From positions 1 through 64,000 of the forward strand of contig JAUCBJ010002396.1 in NCBI GenBank assembly GCA_032718475.1: 64,000 nucleotides of DNA, written 5' to 3'. The notes below the pieces were generated by a model, which was not told the origin of the DNA, did no database searches, and saw only the letters and a program-made list of their open reading frames with translations. Shown in pieces: positions 36,401 to 46,130 of this stretch. Numbering within the stretch: the stretch's first letter is position 1; each line of letters starts with the position of its first letter. The translations under genes were made by a program, and so were the position numbers. The DNA comes from Nemertoderma westbladi. Taxonomy: Eukaryota; Xenacoelomorpha; Nemertodermatida; Nemertodermatidae.

Positions 36401-37318
36401 AGAGATATAACAATATTAGTTATCATATGTTGAAATAATATTAATAATAATAATTGAGGACATTTTTTCATCAAAATGCCAGTTCGGTTCATGGCAGAAC
36501 GGGCCATTCTCATCATTTTGATATTTCCTACATTTTTTCTTATCGTTTAAAAAGTTTACACAGTGGACATTTTGAAAAAAAAACGTTGCTTCAAGATATC
36601 AGCTTCACCGGCTTCAATTAAAAAGAACTACCGTACGTTATATTTAATTAATTGTGAAATTATGATATACAAAATTAACTACCGAAACATATTTGATTGT
36701 TGAAATAAATAATAATGATTATAACATAGCTTCCCATCGACTATAGTATATATATTTTATTACCCCCTTCGGTTACTTTCTAGACGGATTTTGTGCAATT
36801 TCTGGCTTGTTCAAGGCCTCCCTCCTAATCGGACACTTTATTTCCCCCATCCCCATTATGTTCCCGATAGTTTAGGGGCCACGCCTAGCTTCCCTTGACT
36901 CCATCCTCATTGTTTATTTTTCCACTCCCTTTATTTCACCGCTAGGTTACGGCCCATGCCTAGCTTCACTCGGACCCCCTTCCTCATCGACTACTTTATT
37001 TCCCTCTATCTTTATTTATTCGCCTGATTTGGTTCCCCGTCTGGCTCTCTATGGCTCCCGTCATCATCGACTACTTTATTTCCCACCTCCTTTATTTCCC
37101 CGTTAGGTTTGGGGCCACGTCTGGCTCTCCATGGCCTCACTCGTTATTTTCATGCACCTCAAACACGTGTTCCACGAAATCCGCCGACGCATCCGTCGCC
37201 ATAGCAATTTCCTCCGTGTGGTCCGCGGCATGGAGTCCAGGTTTCCGTCGGTGTCCCGGGCCGACCTGGTAGAGGACGAACAGTGCGCCATCTGTTGGGA
37301 CATTATGGAAACCGCCAG
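30133..37318 (+). CDS. AMFR: AMFR/gp78-type ER E3 ubiquitin ligase, exons 1-4 (3' part not in window)
   Basis: AMFR (gp78) is a multi-pass ER membrane RING E3 ligase that ubiquitinates misfolded and regulated ER proteins for ERAD. Four exons join in frame: 30133-30447, 30893-31303, 32360-32533 and 37107-37318, encoding 371 residues. The start is the ATG before PVLFRSVSFPLPSLRLW, matching the family's N-terminus. Residues about 15-30 and 92-300 are hydrophobic, multi-pass. Family hallmarks: HLKDKFWHFLFYKF (about 138-150), LHLMVILAKDRFEYLSFS (about 178-195), LLVMFRTCHVLMRYYIHL (exon 3) and WLSMASLVIFM plus HEIRRRIRRHSNFLRVV (exon 4). The RING opens with C360 and C363 (CAICWD) and stops at the exon end. 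The rest of the RING, the CUE domain and the C-terminus are not seen to the right, so the gene either continues beyond the window or is broken. Confidence 0.9.
30893..31303 (+). CDS. AMFR: AMFR exon 2
   Basis: 137 codons between the acceptor TTTTCTTTTTAG and the donor GAG|GTGAGT, phase 0 at both ends. It holds several membrane segments and the highly conserved LKDKFW and KDRFEYLSFS blocks. Confidence 0.92.
31705..31990. repeat. About 70-bp tandem repeat, 4 diverged copies, AMFR intron 2
   Basis: Each copy has CTGTAACCTATTCCTT-like sequence, then CAATATTGTTTATTGTTTTG. The copies are roughly 75-85% alike with small indels. Single sequences of the same type appear near 6895 and 52150. Confidence 0.8.
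32360..32533 (+). CDS. AMFR: AMFR exon 3
   Basis: 58 codons between the acceptor TTTTTAATTCAG and the donor CTG|GTGAGT, phase 0. It reads CLLVMFRTCHVLMRYYIHLH, then WEQKTTYQYYSDFTMEL and LIIDMLHHVHML, which aligns without gaps to the vertebrate protein. Confidence 0.92.
32534..33803. other. AMFR intron 3, left part
   Basis: AT-rich intron sequence with no gene or repeat I recognise. Confidence 0.6.
33804..35872. repeat. 39-bp minisatellite, about 53 units, AMFR intron 3
   Basis: The unit begins ATGATTGGTCTGTTTCTG and ends CCACTGGCTACT. Variants: CTGCTGACC/CTGTTGACC, ATGATG, ATGTTT, GAAACACTGG, and two units short by 5 bp at about 34265 and 34688. The 39-bp length keeps frames open (MIGLFLLTEPLAT and a minus-strand SVSRNRPIIVASG); these lie in an intron and are not genes. 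Confidence 0.97.
35873..36819. other. AMFR intron 3, right part
   Basis: AT-rich, with no gene or clear repeat. Confidence 0.55.
36820..37106. repeat. About 80-bp degenerate tandem copies of the AMFR exon 4 acceptor region
   Basis: CATCGACTACTTTATTTCCC recurs with an 80-bp spacing (near 36985 and 37065), with more eroded copies 77-81 bp to the left. Each repeat also carries a version of the real exon start: TTTAGGGGCCACGCCTAGC, CTAGGTTACGGCCCATG, TTTGGTTCCCCGTCTGGC, then the true TTAGGTTTGGGGCCACG. Several copies keep an AG after a pyrimidine tract. Confidence 0.75.
37107..37318 (+). CDS. AMFR: AMFR exon 4 (end of membrane domain and first RING cysteines)
   Basis: 212 nt between the acceptor TTTCCCCGTTAG and the donor CAG|GTGAGT, entering in phase 0 and leaving with two bases of the Arg codon. 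It encodes VWGHVWLSMASLVIF, the arginine-rich juxtamembrane helix, and CAICWDIMETA. Both its ends lie in tandemly duplicated DNA (see 36820-37106 and 37302-38095). Confidence 0.9.
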
Positions 37319-38095
37319 GTGAGTCTGGTCGACCGTGTACTGCCTGTGTGCAGTGACCCGATATGGAAACCGCCAGGTGAGTCTATCGTGTACTGTCTGT
37401 GTGCAGCGACCCGATATGGAAACCGCCAGGTGAGTCTTTCCTGTACTGTCTGTGTGCAGCGACCCGATATGGAAACCACCCGGTGAGTCTATCGTGTACT
37501 GTCTGTGTGCAGCGACCCGATATGGAAACCGCCAGGTGAGTCTACCGTGTACTGTCTGTGTGCAGCGACCCGATATGGAAACCGTCAGTTGAGTCTAGTC
37601 TACCGTGTACTGCCTGTGTGCGGCGACCGGATATGGAATCCGCCAGGTGAGTCTTTACTGTACTGTCTGTGTGCAGCGACCCGATATGGAAACCACCCGG
37701 TGAGTCTATCGTGTACTGTCTGTGTGCAGCGACCCGATATGGAAACCGCCAGGTGAGTCTTTCCTGTACTGTCTGAGTGCAGCGACCCGATATGGAAACC
37801 GCCAGGTGAGTCTACCGTGTACTGTCTGTGCGCAGCGACCCGATATGGAAACCGTCAGTTGAGTCTATCTTGTACTGCCTGGTTGCTGCGACCTAATATT
37901 GAAACCGCCAGGTGAGTCTACCGTGTACTGCCTGTGTGCTGCGACCCAATATTGAAACCGCCAGGTGAGTCTACCGTGTACTGCCTGTGTGCTGCGACCC
38001 AATATTGAAACCGCCAGGTGAGTCTACCGTGTACTGCCTGTGTGCTGCGACCCGATATGGAAACCTCTAGTTGAGTCTATCGTGTACTGCCTGTC
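37302..38095. repeat. 53-bp tandem array of the AMFR exon 4 donor site, about 15 units
   Basis: The end of exon 4, ATGGAAACCGCCAG, and its donor GTGAGTCT repeat every 53 bp (58 for the first), for example with GT at 37319, 37377, 37430, 37483 and 37536. Between donors lies CTGTCTGTGTGCAG, a passable acceptor. Three units have TTGAGT instead of GTGAGT and a few have ACCCG for GCCAG. Confidence 0.93.
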
Positions 38096-39250
38096 TGCAA
38101 CGACCCGATATTTCGTGTTGGTTTCAGTCATACGACCGCAAATTATAATTTGCTTGAGTGTCAGAGTGGTGGTCAATGGTGTGTATACCGGTACTTGTTT
38201 TATTCTATACATGTGTGAGGTCTTCGACTATCTCTCCCGAACTCAGTTTTAATAAAATATAAACAAACCCCCCAAATAAACTAGAGTTCGCTTATATTTT
38301 ATATACTGTTTCGCTACTTTGTGGTATTCAATGCTATTTTTACTACATCGGTTTGTCATCTGTCTCACAGTTGGTACCACAACCGCCTTCGCCAATATTT
38401 CTTAATGTAATTCCTAGCAAAAATGGTCGGTTGAGGTTTCGCTTTCGTTATGCTGGCTGCTTATATTAATATAGGTGCCTTACTTCCCACCACACTATCC
38501 ACATCCAGAAGAAGAAATATTTGAACGATTCACGATTGCCAACATGGTTTTTCTGATCAGGCATTGTAAGAAAAGCTTGCCAAACCAAATAATTTTAAAA
38601 TTATCCCCAAAATGGCTCTGTAGTGGCCAAAAGTGCCTTTTGCGGGAAAGGCTATTTCTCCACGAATATTTGTTGGAATTTGTCAAAATTTAGAATAAGC
38701 CTTTTAATGAAAAATGATCATTCTGAGAAAAAGGTGTTTAAAGTTTAAAACACAATTCAACCCTTCCCGCTATTTTAGATAATAAACATTTTTCTTTGTT
38801 CAACAATAACTTTGTTAAAAATGAATGAAATCCAATGACATTTTTCATCCTTGTTATAAATATTACTAATAATACACTTTTTAGCAATTTTACTCATATC
38901 TGTACCGTGAGAGCCTTTTTTTATTAAAAGGGCCTCGTTCAATAGTAAAATATAGTGCTGCTCGAAGACTTGTGAAAAATCAGACTCGCTCTTACGTTTT
39001 GTCTAATAACTTGAGTTTGAGAAGAGATAGGAGAAAACTGCTTGCAGATTTTAGATCTCCATTAAATTCTGCACATGATGGCTTACATTTTTTTGACAAT
39101 ATAAATTTGCCAAAATAGGGGGGAGCAAGCCCCCCCCCAGCCGCCCCCTACGTTTTTGACGGATAAAAGATCTTCAAGTATGGCTTACGGGATCTAAAAT
39201 CACGACATAAGCAACCGGACTACTTATTACCCATTATTTCTAGTCGAGTC
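38096..39250. other. Non-coding region after the AMFR donor array
   Basis: I looked here for the next RING exon (the CGHLFH-type segment) and did not find it. No other gene or repeat is clear. Confidence 0.5.
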
Positions 39251-39385
39251 GTCATGGTATTGTGCTGTTATAGTAAAGTCATGGTATTGTGCTGTTATAG
39301 TAAAGTCATGGTATTGTGCTGTTATAGTAAAGTCATGGTATTGTGCTGTTATAGTAGAGTCATGGTATTGTGCTGTTTTATCAAA
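39251..39385. repeat. 27-bp tandem repeat, 5 units
   Basis: Units begin GTCATGGTATTGTGCTGTTA at 39251, 39278, 39305, 39332 and 39359; the last is diverged. Confidence 0.93.
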
Positions 39386-40605
39386 CTTTTCGGCCAAAAT
39401 TCGTCTACCCGACCATCCACATCCACCCCCCCCCCTCCCCAATTCACTGTGTAGATCAACAATCCTTTCAAGACACAAAATATTCAGCACAGCACGCAGA
39501 ACTGGAATGATTCATGTCTATGGAAATTTACGCAGTTCATTCATATCTCCATATTATATACACAATTTTTACTTTGTTAACTATGTATCACACCACGGAA
39601 ATTGTTACGGTAAATGAAAATGGCGTATAGTAAAGCCATACGCACGTGCAATCGAGTGAAGACAATTAATAGAGCACTCAGAATTATCAGAAAGGCCAAA
39701 CCAAACATTAACATTAATCATTATCCAATTCACTCCCTCTGTTCGATCTCATATTTAATCTTGTATTTTCCCGATCCGCAAACAAAATTACCTCATAATC
39801 ATATCGATCGCTGTTCTGTACCAAGTTCCATAGTACAACGCTTTCCAGGAAATTTGAATACAAATTAAGTTCTATTACAATGATATAGTTCTGGGCCTTT
39901 GTTGTTGTCTAAATTAATAACTATTTTATTCTTGAAACATAACTTTATTCCAGTGGTCACTTCAGCAGTTACAATACTTCCATTGGTTTAACTTTGTTAC
40001 ACAATGGCACTAACTTATTTATTTAATTGGACACTTAAAAATGGACATAAATTGGATGAGCAGTGCTGCATAATTATTTATGCATGGGGCAATATACACT
40101 AAAGTGGCCAAACTAGAGACATTTGTTAGTAAATAATTATTTATTTAGTAAAAAAGTTTCTCAAAACCCAACATATACTCTGAAAGCTCAGATTTTGTAG
40201 AATTCATTGCGAGTTAAAATATAATCTGGTAAAAAAAATGTACTGCTTGTCCCATTCTGTCCATTGCTGTGACCCTTATTGTAACACATTTTCGTTGATA
40301 ATTAGTTACAGTAGAGACAAATTTTAATTGGTATAAAACGAATTATATTTTAGTGAGGCCTAATAGAAACCAGCTCCTTGTTTAAGTGTACCTTTTTGCA
40401 CGTTTTCCGTGGTTTTTTATAATTTCAAGTAATTTAATGATTTGCAGTGGGGTTTAGAAAATATGGTTTACTATATTCGTGATTAAAATCTCTACCTGAT
40501 TATAATGTAACATTTTATTTCATGAAATTTAATTCAGTAGAAATGGATTTGAACCATGGTCTTACTTTTATTACATGTTTGGCTGCTTTAATCTATGTCA
40601 ATTGT
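39386..40605. other. Non-coding region
   Basis: AT-rich, with a short C run near 39426. I see no gene. Confidence 0.5.
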
Positions 40606-40692
40606 CTACAGTGATTATTTCTGCAGACATAGTATAATAATAGTATTTTTATATCACATCATTCATATCATATCATATAATTGTCATTCATT

Positions 40693-40945
40693 CTTTCGCC
40701 GTGAGGACCAGCCAGTGCATAATCTTGTGCTTTGGCAGCCTCATGGAGTGAATAAGCATGGTGGACAGCCCATGGCTTTCTTGAGACGCATCTTAAATGA
40801 CACTGTCCTTGAAGATGCGGATGATCTAGCAAATGTCATGGGTGATAGGGAGTTGTGGCGGCGCAATTTTGTCGACAAGCCGGCACAGCATTCTTAAAAA
40901 TGCAGCTGCAATGCAACATGTCTATCCTAGTAGTAGTAGTAGTAG
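40693..40945 (+). mobile_element. RTE LINE 3'-end fragment
   Basis: RTE C-terminal codons from FRREDQPVHNLVLWQ through the stop, the AATGCAGCTGCAATGCA 3' UTR and a TAG-repeat tail. TATTTTTATAT stands on both sides (near 40640 and 40948) and looks like the target duplication; the 5' end carries about 35 bp of CAT-rich filler. Confidence 0.8.
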
Positions 40946-41079
40946 TATTTTTATATAGTTAATTATTATATGACCAGGCTGTTCTGGATTGAAGTTCAAT
41001 CAGATGCGAATACTTTATCCTTTTGCATTATAAGCATGGATGACATTATTGACAAGTATCAATGCTAAACTAGAAGTAT

Positions 41080-41710
41080 CCTTTTTTCATTTCATTCCGG
41101 CTTATTGCCCCGGTGGATATTATTAATTAATTAATTATTAATTCATCAATAAATTAGTAAAATAATGGAGCGAGACAGATGCATAACAAAACTGTCGTGC
41201 AAGACAATAATAAAATTAAGTAAAATTTGTATAACATCTGCTATACTATATGCATGGTGGGGTGGTGTTAGTTCATCAATGTGTGGACAAAATGGAATTT
41301 CACAATAAATATTTAAAACTGAATTTACAAATGCGTAGTCCTGTATTGCAGTACTACTTTGCAAGGCGATAAAGATATGAAACCAACCCATTATGAGGGA
41401 TTAAAGGCCGCATTTGTAGATTTCTAATGCCAGGATCCGTTTTTATGACGTCTAGAATACGTGGCCTCTTGAGAGAGAATAGTGTGTTAGTATAATTAAG
41501 TATATTGCTAAGGTAAATGGAAAGGAAAACGTCTCTCATGCTGCATTCCTCTCGTTCAATCCGTGAGAAACACACTTTGAGTCGGTATTTTGCATCGGAC
41601 AACTGTAGCGGCCTAGTCGAAGTATAGACCTCATGGCTATGCGATGATTTACGTCTAGTACTTTTATGATGCTATTACTCACGATAGCTGCACCATACAG
41701 CATTGAGGTG
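41080..41710 (-). mobile_element. Possible decayed LINE 3' fragment
   Basis: It sits as an insertion in the GH3-flank copy. The minus strand reads SMLYGAAIVSNSI, then KVLDVNHRIAMRSILRLG, which has the look of the region after a LINE RT domain, followed by frameshifted pieces. I cannot name a family. Confidence 0.35.
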
Positions 41711-41810
41711 GTTCAAATCACCTACAGTAATGCAGAAGTGCCAAACACTGAATATATTTAAACTAGTCGCCATCGCCAATAAGTATGGGCTAACTAGTAA
41801 CTAAGGAATA

Positions 41811-42439
41811 CACGTTCGTGGGGCCATCGCGCAGGACGAGGCTCAGTTATTAGATGTAGATTAAAGTTGAGCAATTCTATCCCAAAATCGGTACTTAAGA
41901 AATTTAAATAAATAATTAAGAAAATATAACCAAACTTTTACTTTAAAAAAACTTTCGCATTGGCAGCTTGGCATCGATGTCATAGAAGTCCGCAGTCAAA
42001 CTACTCAAAAAATTCAATGCATTCTTCAGTCCTCGGGTCTCGCTAATTGGTTAGTCCAGTTTGCCCGTAGCGCTAGCGCAGTAGCGATGCCAAAAGTCGA
42101 GGTCACCAACGAAACTGCGACAGACAGTGGCGGTGGCCTTGATGGCGAGTTGTTTGAGTACCGGTACAATTCCAAAACGTTGCTGGGTATTGCAGTATTG
42201 GGCTGTTGGCGTTGGGGTACCTAGTGCAGTAGTGGATACTGGAACATGGAATAAAGGTCAGCCGGTACAATCTGACAATATGTCAGTCAGTATTAAGTCC
42301 GCATAATTTCAAAACTTCCATGGCTGCATGGTTACCTTTGCCGAGCCGATTGGTGGGTGGCGCCAACGACCTGAAGACGGTACCGGTAACTCTGTACCAC
42401 TGTAACAGTACCGATACCGTACTGTAAAACATATGTTTA
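41811..42439. repeat. 629-bp dispersed repeat, uninterrupted copy
   Basis: It runs from CACGTTCGTGGGGCCATCG to GTAAAACATATGTTTA. A second copy, about 630 bp once its insert is removed, lies at 52265-53967. No long ORF, no terminal inverted repeats that I can see, and no box A/B. Confidence 0.85.
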
Positions 42440-42932
42440 TTATTATTATTTTATTTTTATTATTATTAGTTATTATTATTTTATTGACCAAATTATATAA
42501 GCGAGAATCAATAAAACCTCAGGTTATATACAATCTGATATTAGTCCTGTAAATACTATTGGGATTAGCCGGTCATTTCTACACTTGACATTGAACCAAT
42601 AAATAATCCTAGATAACTGCTAACTAATTATTTATAATTAGTAATAACCCGATCAAACGAATAATACGATCGCCTTACATATAAATAACACTAATTTAAA
42701 TACAAATTTTCATGAATGTTCAAATATTAATCAATTTCCACAGCAGTACTCAGCAGTACAGCAGTCTAAAATGGGCAATATACTATTATTACAATAAATT
42801 GATATAATATAAATAACACTTAATACAAATTTCTAGAATGTTCAAATATTAGTTAACTAAATCCAGGAATCTATCATCCTATCAAAAATAAATAATACTA
42901 AACACAAAATTTCTACTAGAAGTTGGAGTCAT
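42440..42932. other. AT-rich spacer with TTA microsatellite
   Basis: TTATTATTATT repeats at 42433-42483, then AT-rich sequence with a diverged direct repeat (ATAAATAACACT...TGTTCAAATATTA) near 42680 and 42810. Confidence 0.6.
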
Positions 42933-43143
42933 TGTAGTAAAGTAATAATATAGCAGCATATCTGGCTGTATAATATATAATATATAAATGTACTGATGCA
43001 TGCAGTACGGAGATATACCCAAGGCCAAACTATGGAAAACCATGATACTGCAGTTAGTACTGAGTCCTATATATCAGTAGTCGCATGGCCTATGTATATG
43101 GGGCGAGCCATGTAATATAGTCTGAAGTCCTGATGTCACTACA
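42933..43143 (-). repeat. Ty3/Gypsy 3' LTR (211 bp)
   Basis: The shorter LTR copy. Just inside it (43144-43152) the minus strand has the polypurine tract GAAGGGGGG. Confidence 0.93.
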
Positions 43144-43170
43144 CCCCCCTTCGAGCTTGTGTGTAGCGAG

Positions 43171-44283
43171 TTATAAACGCACAGGTGGTTTTCTGCGCCT
43201 AGAGGGATATCTGCGGGGTTGTGCTGGGCTCGTGTGGGCTTGGACCAGCTGGTGGTCCCATGTGACAGTTTTAGGTGGCCGGGATGAGTCAATGTCTGCC
43301 GCGGCCGCTGGTGTATTGGCCAGGAGTTTGGCATCGCCGGAAGACCCTGGGAGGGAGGTGTCACGGAGTAGGAACCGACGATTCCGGGTGATGGTGCGGC
43401 CGGAGGGGGTCCGGACCGTGAGTTTCCGGTGGGGTCCAGTCTCTACAACCGTACCCTTGCGGTTCCACCGCTTGGTACGGGGGTCCTGGATGAGGACCGG
43501 GTCGTTGACTGCAAGGGGAGGGAGGTTGTGTGCCGCTTTATTGTAGTTGGTGACTCGGGCAGCGTGTAACGCTGGGGAGACCTCGTCCAGGCGCCGCCTA
43601 GCGGCCTGGTGGTCTGATTTGAAGGCACTATGGTGCGCGGGAATGCGTGTTTGTAGTGGGTGCCTGTAAAGGATCTGGGACGGCGAGAATCCGCTCTCAC
43701 GCGGGCTGTTACGGAGGGCCAGGAGACCCTCAGTGAAAGCTGCCGAATTTGGGGACCCTCCCGTTTTGTTGAGGAGGCCTTTGAGGGCCTTTACCGTGGC
43801 CTCAGCATGACCATTACCCTGGGGGTATTCCGCAGATGAGGTAACCGGGGTAACGCCCCACTCACGTAGGAAGTCGGTAGTTGTGGCGGCTGTGAGTGGT
43901 GTTCCGCCGTCTGAGCGGAGCCGGGTAGGGATGCCGTATCGAATAAACCACTGGCGGAGGGCGTTGGTGGTTTGAATGGCCGGCCAGCCACTGTAGCGGT
44001 CCGCCATAGCGAGGAAGTGGCGACCATTGAGGGAGAAGAAGTCTGCAGAGACGTCCTCGAACACGCGGGTGGGTGGGGGTTCCTCCAGGAATTGTTCTTT
44101 GGGCGGGGTCGCCCGGTGGCGTAAACAGGATGGGCAGCTGGCCACTGATGTCCTGACGTCATTGGTGAGCCCGTGCCAGTAGACGCACTGCCGGGCTCGT
44201 CGCAGCGATTTATCAACGCCTTGGTGAGGAGTGTGGAGGAGTTCCAGAGTAGTCTGGCGTGCTGCTGCGGGGATAATAAGACT
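43171..44283 (-). CDS. Ty3/Gypsy integrase (downstream of an in-frame TAG)
   Basis: In the same frame as RT. HTPHQGVDKSLRRARQCVYW, then CPSCLRHRATPP, is the HHCC zinc domain. The core has FFSLNGRHFLAMADRYSGW (first Asp), LRSDGGTPLTAATTTDFLRE (second Asp) and YPQGNGHAEATVKALK (Glu), giving the DD-E set. A basic, Pro-rich tail ends PRRYPSRRRKPPVRL. I do not see a chromodomain. Apart from the TAG at 44284 the frame is intact. Confidence 0.9.
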   Translation of the reverse strand, partial: SLIIPAAARQTTLELLHTPHQGVDKSLRRARQCVYWHGLTNDVRTSVASCPSCLRHRATPPKEQFLEEPPPTRVFEDVSADFFSLNGRHFLAMADRYSGWPAIQTTNALRQWFIRYGIPTRLRSDGGTPLTAATTTDFLREWGVTPVTSSAEYPQGNGHAEATVKALKGLLNKTGGSPNSAAFTEGLLALRNSPRESGFSPSQILYRHPLQTRIPAHHSAFKSDHQAARRRLDEVSPALHAARVTNYNKAAHNLPPLAVNDPVLIQDPRTKRWNRKGTVVETGPHRKLTVRTPSGRTITRNRRFLLRDTSLPGSSGDAKLLANTPAAAADIDSSRPPKTVTWDHQLVQAHTSPAQPRRYPSRRRKPPVRL

Positions 44284-46130
44284 CTAGCCGTAGAGAACTA
44301 GGTCACCGTCGGTGGTGAGTGAGTCTCGAATCAACCAATAGATGCCCACTGCGGGGTCATTACGCGAAGTGGGGGGGAAACCGGTCTGAACCGCGGTGTG
44401 GCGAGCCACATAGTGTGGGTCCTCCGTGGCAACCACTGAAAGTTCTGCGAGGACGGGGTCCTCCAGATGGTCGTCCCCGGCGATGGAGGAGACGGTACCG
44501 AGAGTGACGGTGCGGAGGTGGAAAGCGGTTTCACCATCTTCCACAAGGTCCGCAGTGGTGGGCTGGTCCACGGGGGAACGTGACAGCGCATCGGGAATGG
44601 CATGGTCCTTGCCGCGGCACCACGTGGTGGTGAAAATGTAGGGGGCGAGTTTCGACTTTAGCCGTTGCATGCGGGAGTTGTCGACGTCGCTGTAACCTTT
44701 GGTGTTAAGAATGCTCACCAATGGCTGGTGGTCAGTGACCAGCTGAAAGTGTGGGAGCCCGAGGAGGAAAGTGCGGCATTTGGTAACCGCCCAGACAACG
44801 GCCATTTGTGGCGTATCGTGACTCGGTGTCGCTTGTGAAGCGGGATCCACATTCGATAAGTTCCACTCGGTATCGTGGAGTTGTAGGAGCGCGTAGCCCA
44901 GTCCTTTGAGGCGGGAAGCGTCCGTAACAAGGCGAGTTTCATGTGATGCGTCGAATGGAGCCAGGACTGGAGGCGAAGTGAGAGCGTTTTTGGTCGCGAC
45001 AAATGCTCGTTCATGGTCGCTGGTCCATATGTATTGAGATTTAATGCTGAGGAGTGGTCGGAGTGGGAGTATTGACTCAGCAATGGATGCGGAGAATGGA
45101 GCCAATTGCTCCACAAGGCCCAAAAAGCTCCGCAGGTCAGTGAGATTATCCGGTCGTGGAAAGCAGGCGATGGCCTTGAGTTTATTCGGATCAGCGCGGA
45201 TGCCGTCGGCCCCAACTAGGAAGCCACCGAACTTGACTTCGTGTTGAGCGAGTTGCACTTTAGCGGGGTGTAGACAGATACCGCTGGTCCGGCATCGCTC
45301 GAGGAATCGCTGGATACTATTGAGGTGTTCCTCCAGTGTATTGTCAAATAGAAGAACGTCGTCAACTATTTTAACCATCCGCGGAAGTCCTCGGAGCGCG
45401 TCGTCGCCCCGGCGGTTGAACTCGTCCCCGGAGGAGATTAGGCCCATTACACTGCGGAGGTGTTTGTACCGGCCCCATGGAGTGACGAATGTGGTGAGCG
45501 CCTGGGATTCCTCGTCCAAGGGCACCTGCCAATATCCATGGGCGGCATCGAAAACGGAGAAATATCGCGCAGTAGTGGCGACCTCCGCGACAGCAATTCG
45601 TGGATTTGGCGTCGGGTAAAATGGTCGCTTTACCTGGGAGTTCAGGTGGCGGAGGTCCACACACAACCGTAATTTCCCGCTAGGTTTCCGTGCGACTGTT
45701 AGCGGGTGAGCCCAATCGGTGGGTTCATCCACCCGCTGGATGACTTTCCGGCGTTCGAGGTCGTCCAGTAGAACCTTAACCTCGTTTCGGAGTGTGAAAG
45801 GGATCGGTCGTACGCCGTTAACGTGGTAAGGTTTGGCGCCATCCTTGAGATCGATGTGCATTGGGGGTCCGGGGATAGTGGAGAGAGGGACAGCCTCGTC
45901 GTCGAACACATCCGCAAACTTCTCAAGGAGTATGGTTGGGTTTAGCACCGGTCCGGATTGTGGTACATGTGGAGTGGTGGTGGCTGGTTTGGCAGCCTGG
46001 ATGTGGGACGCTAGGTTCCATCTGGCGGAATGATTGTGACCTCGCGAGTTCGGTGTAGGAAAGTTGGATGGGAGAATCCCTAAGTCCATGCACACCGCCT
46101 TACTGAGGATTAATCCTTCAGTTTCTGGGA
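44284..46130 (-). CDS. Ty3/Gypsy reverse transcriptase-RNase H
   Basis: The frame is open from 46587, but pol sequence begins about 46130 (LILSKAVCMDLGILPSN, the end of the protease fold). RT motifs: ERRKVIQRVDEPTDWAHPLT, GKLRLCVDLRHLN, YFSVFDAAHGYWQVPLD (catalytic Asp), FVTPWGRYKHLRSVMGLISS and MVKIVDDVLLF. The VDD box replaces the usual YVDD/YIDD. RNase H follows (LVTDASRLKGLGYALLQL; QMAVVWAVTKCRTFL; LVTDHQPL). It stops at a single TAG at 44284; the integrase continues in the same frame. Confidence 0.9.

Larger units (their letters stand above)
40606..41810 (+). repeat. Copy of the GH3 gene upstream flank, interrupted twice
   Basis: GTGATTATTTCTGCAGACAT, then ATGACCAGGCTGTTC, then AGTAATGCAGAAGTGCC and AACTAGTCGCCATCGCCAAT occur here in the same order as at 57965-58228, just upstream of the second GH3 gene. 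Here the block is split by an RTE fragment (40693-40945) and by about 630 bp at 41080-41710. No GH3 coding sequence follows. Confidence 0.75.

Noticed and set aside
37283-37756. Plus-strand frames with CVQRPDMETAR and CAATRYGNRQVSL
   Set aside because: They read through the 53-bp donor-site array after AMFR exon 4 and are not continuations of the protein.
43133-43546. Plus-strand ORFs across the Gypsy element (for example 43133-43546, 46298-46684, 46738-47169)
   Set aside because: Antisense to gag and pol in a GC-rich element, where stops are rare.
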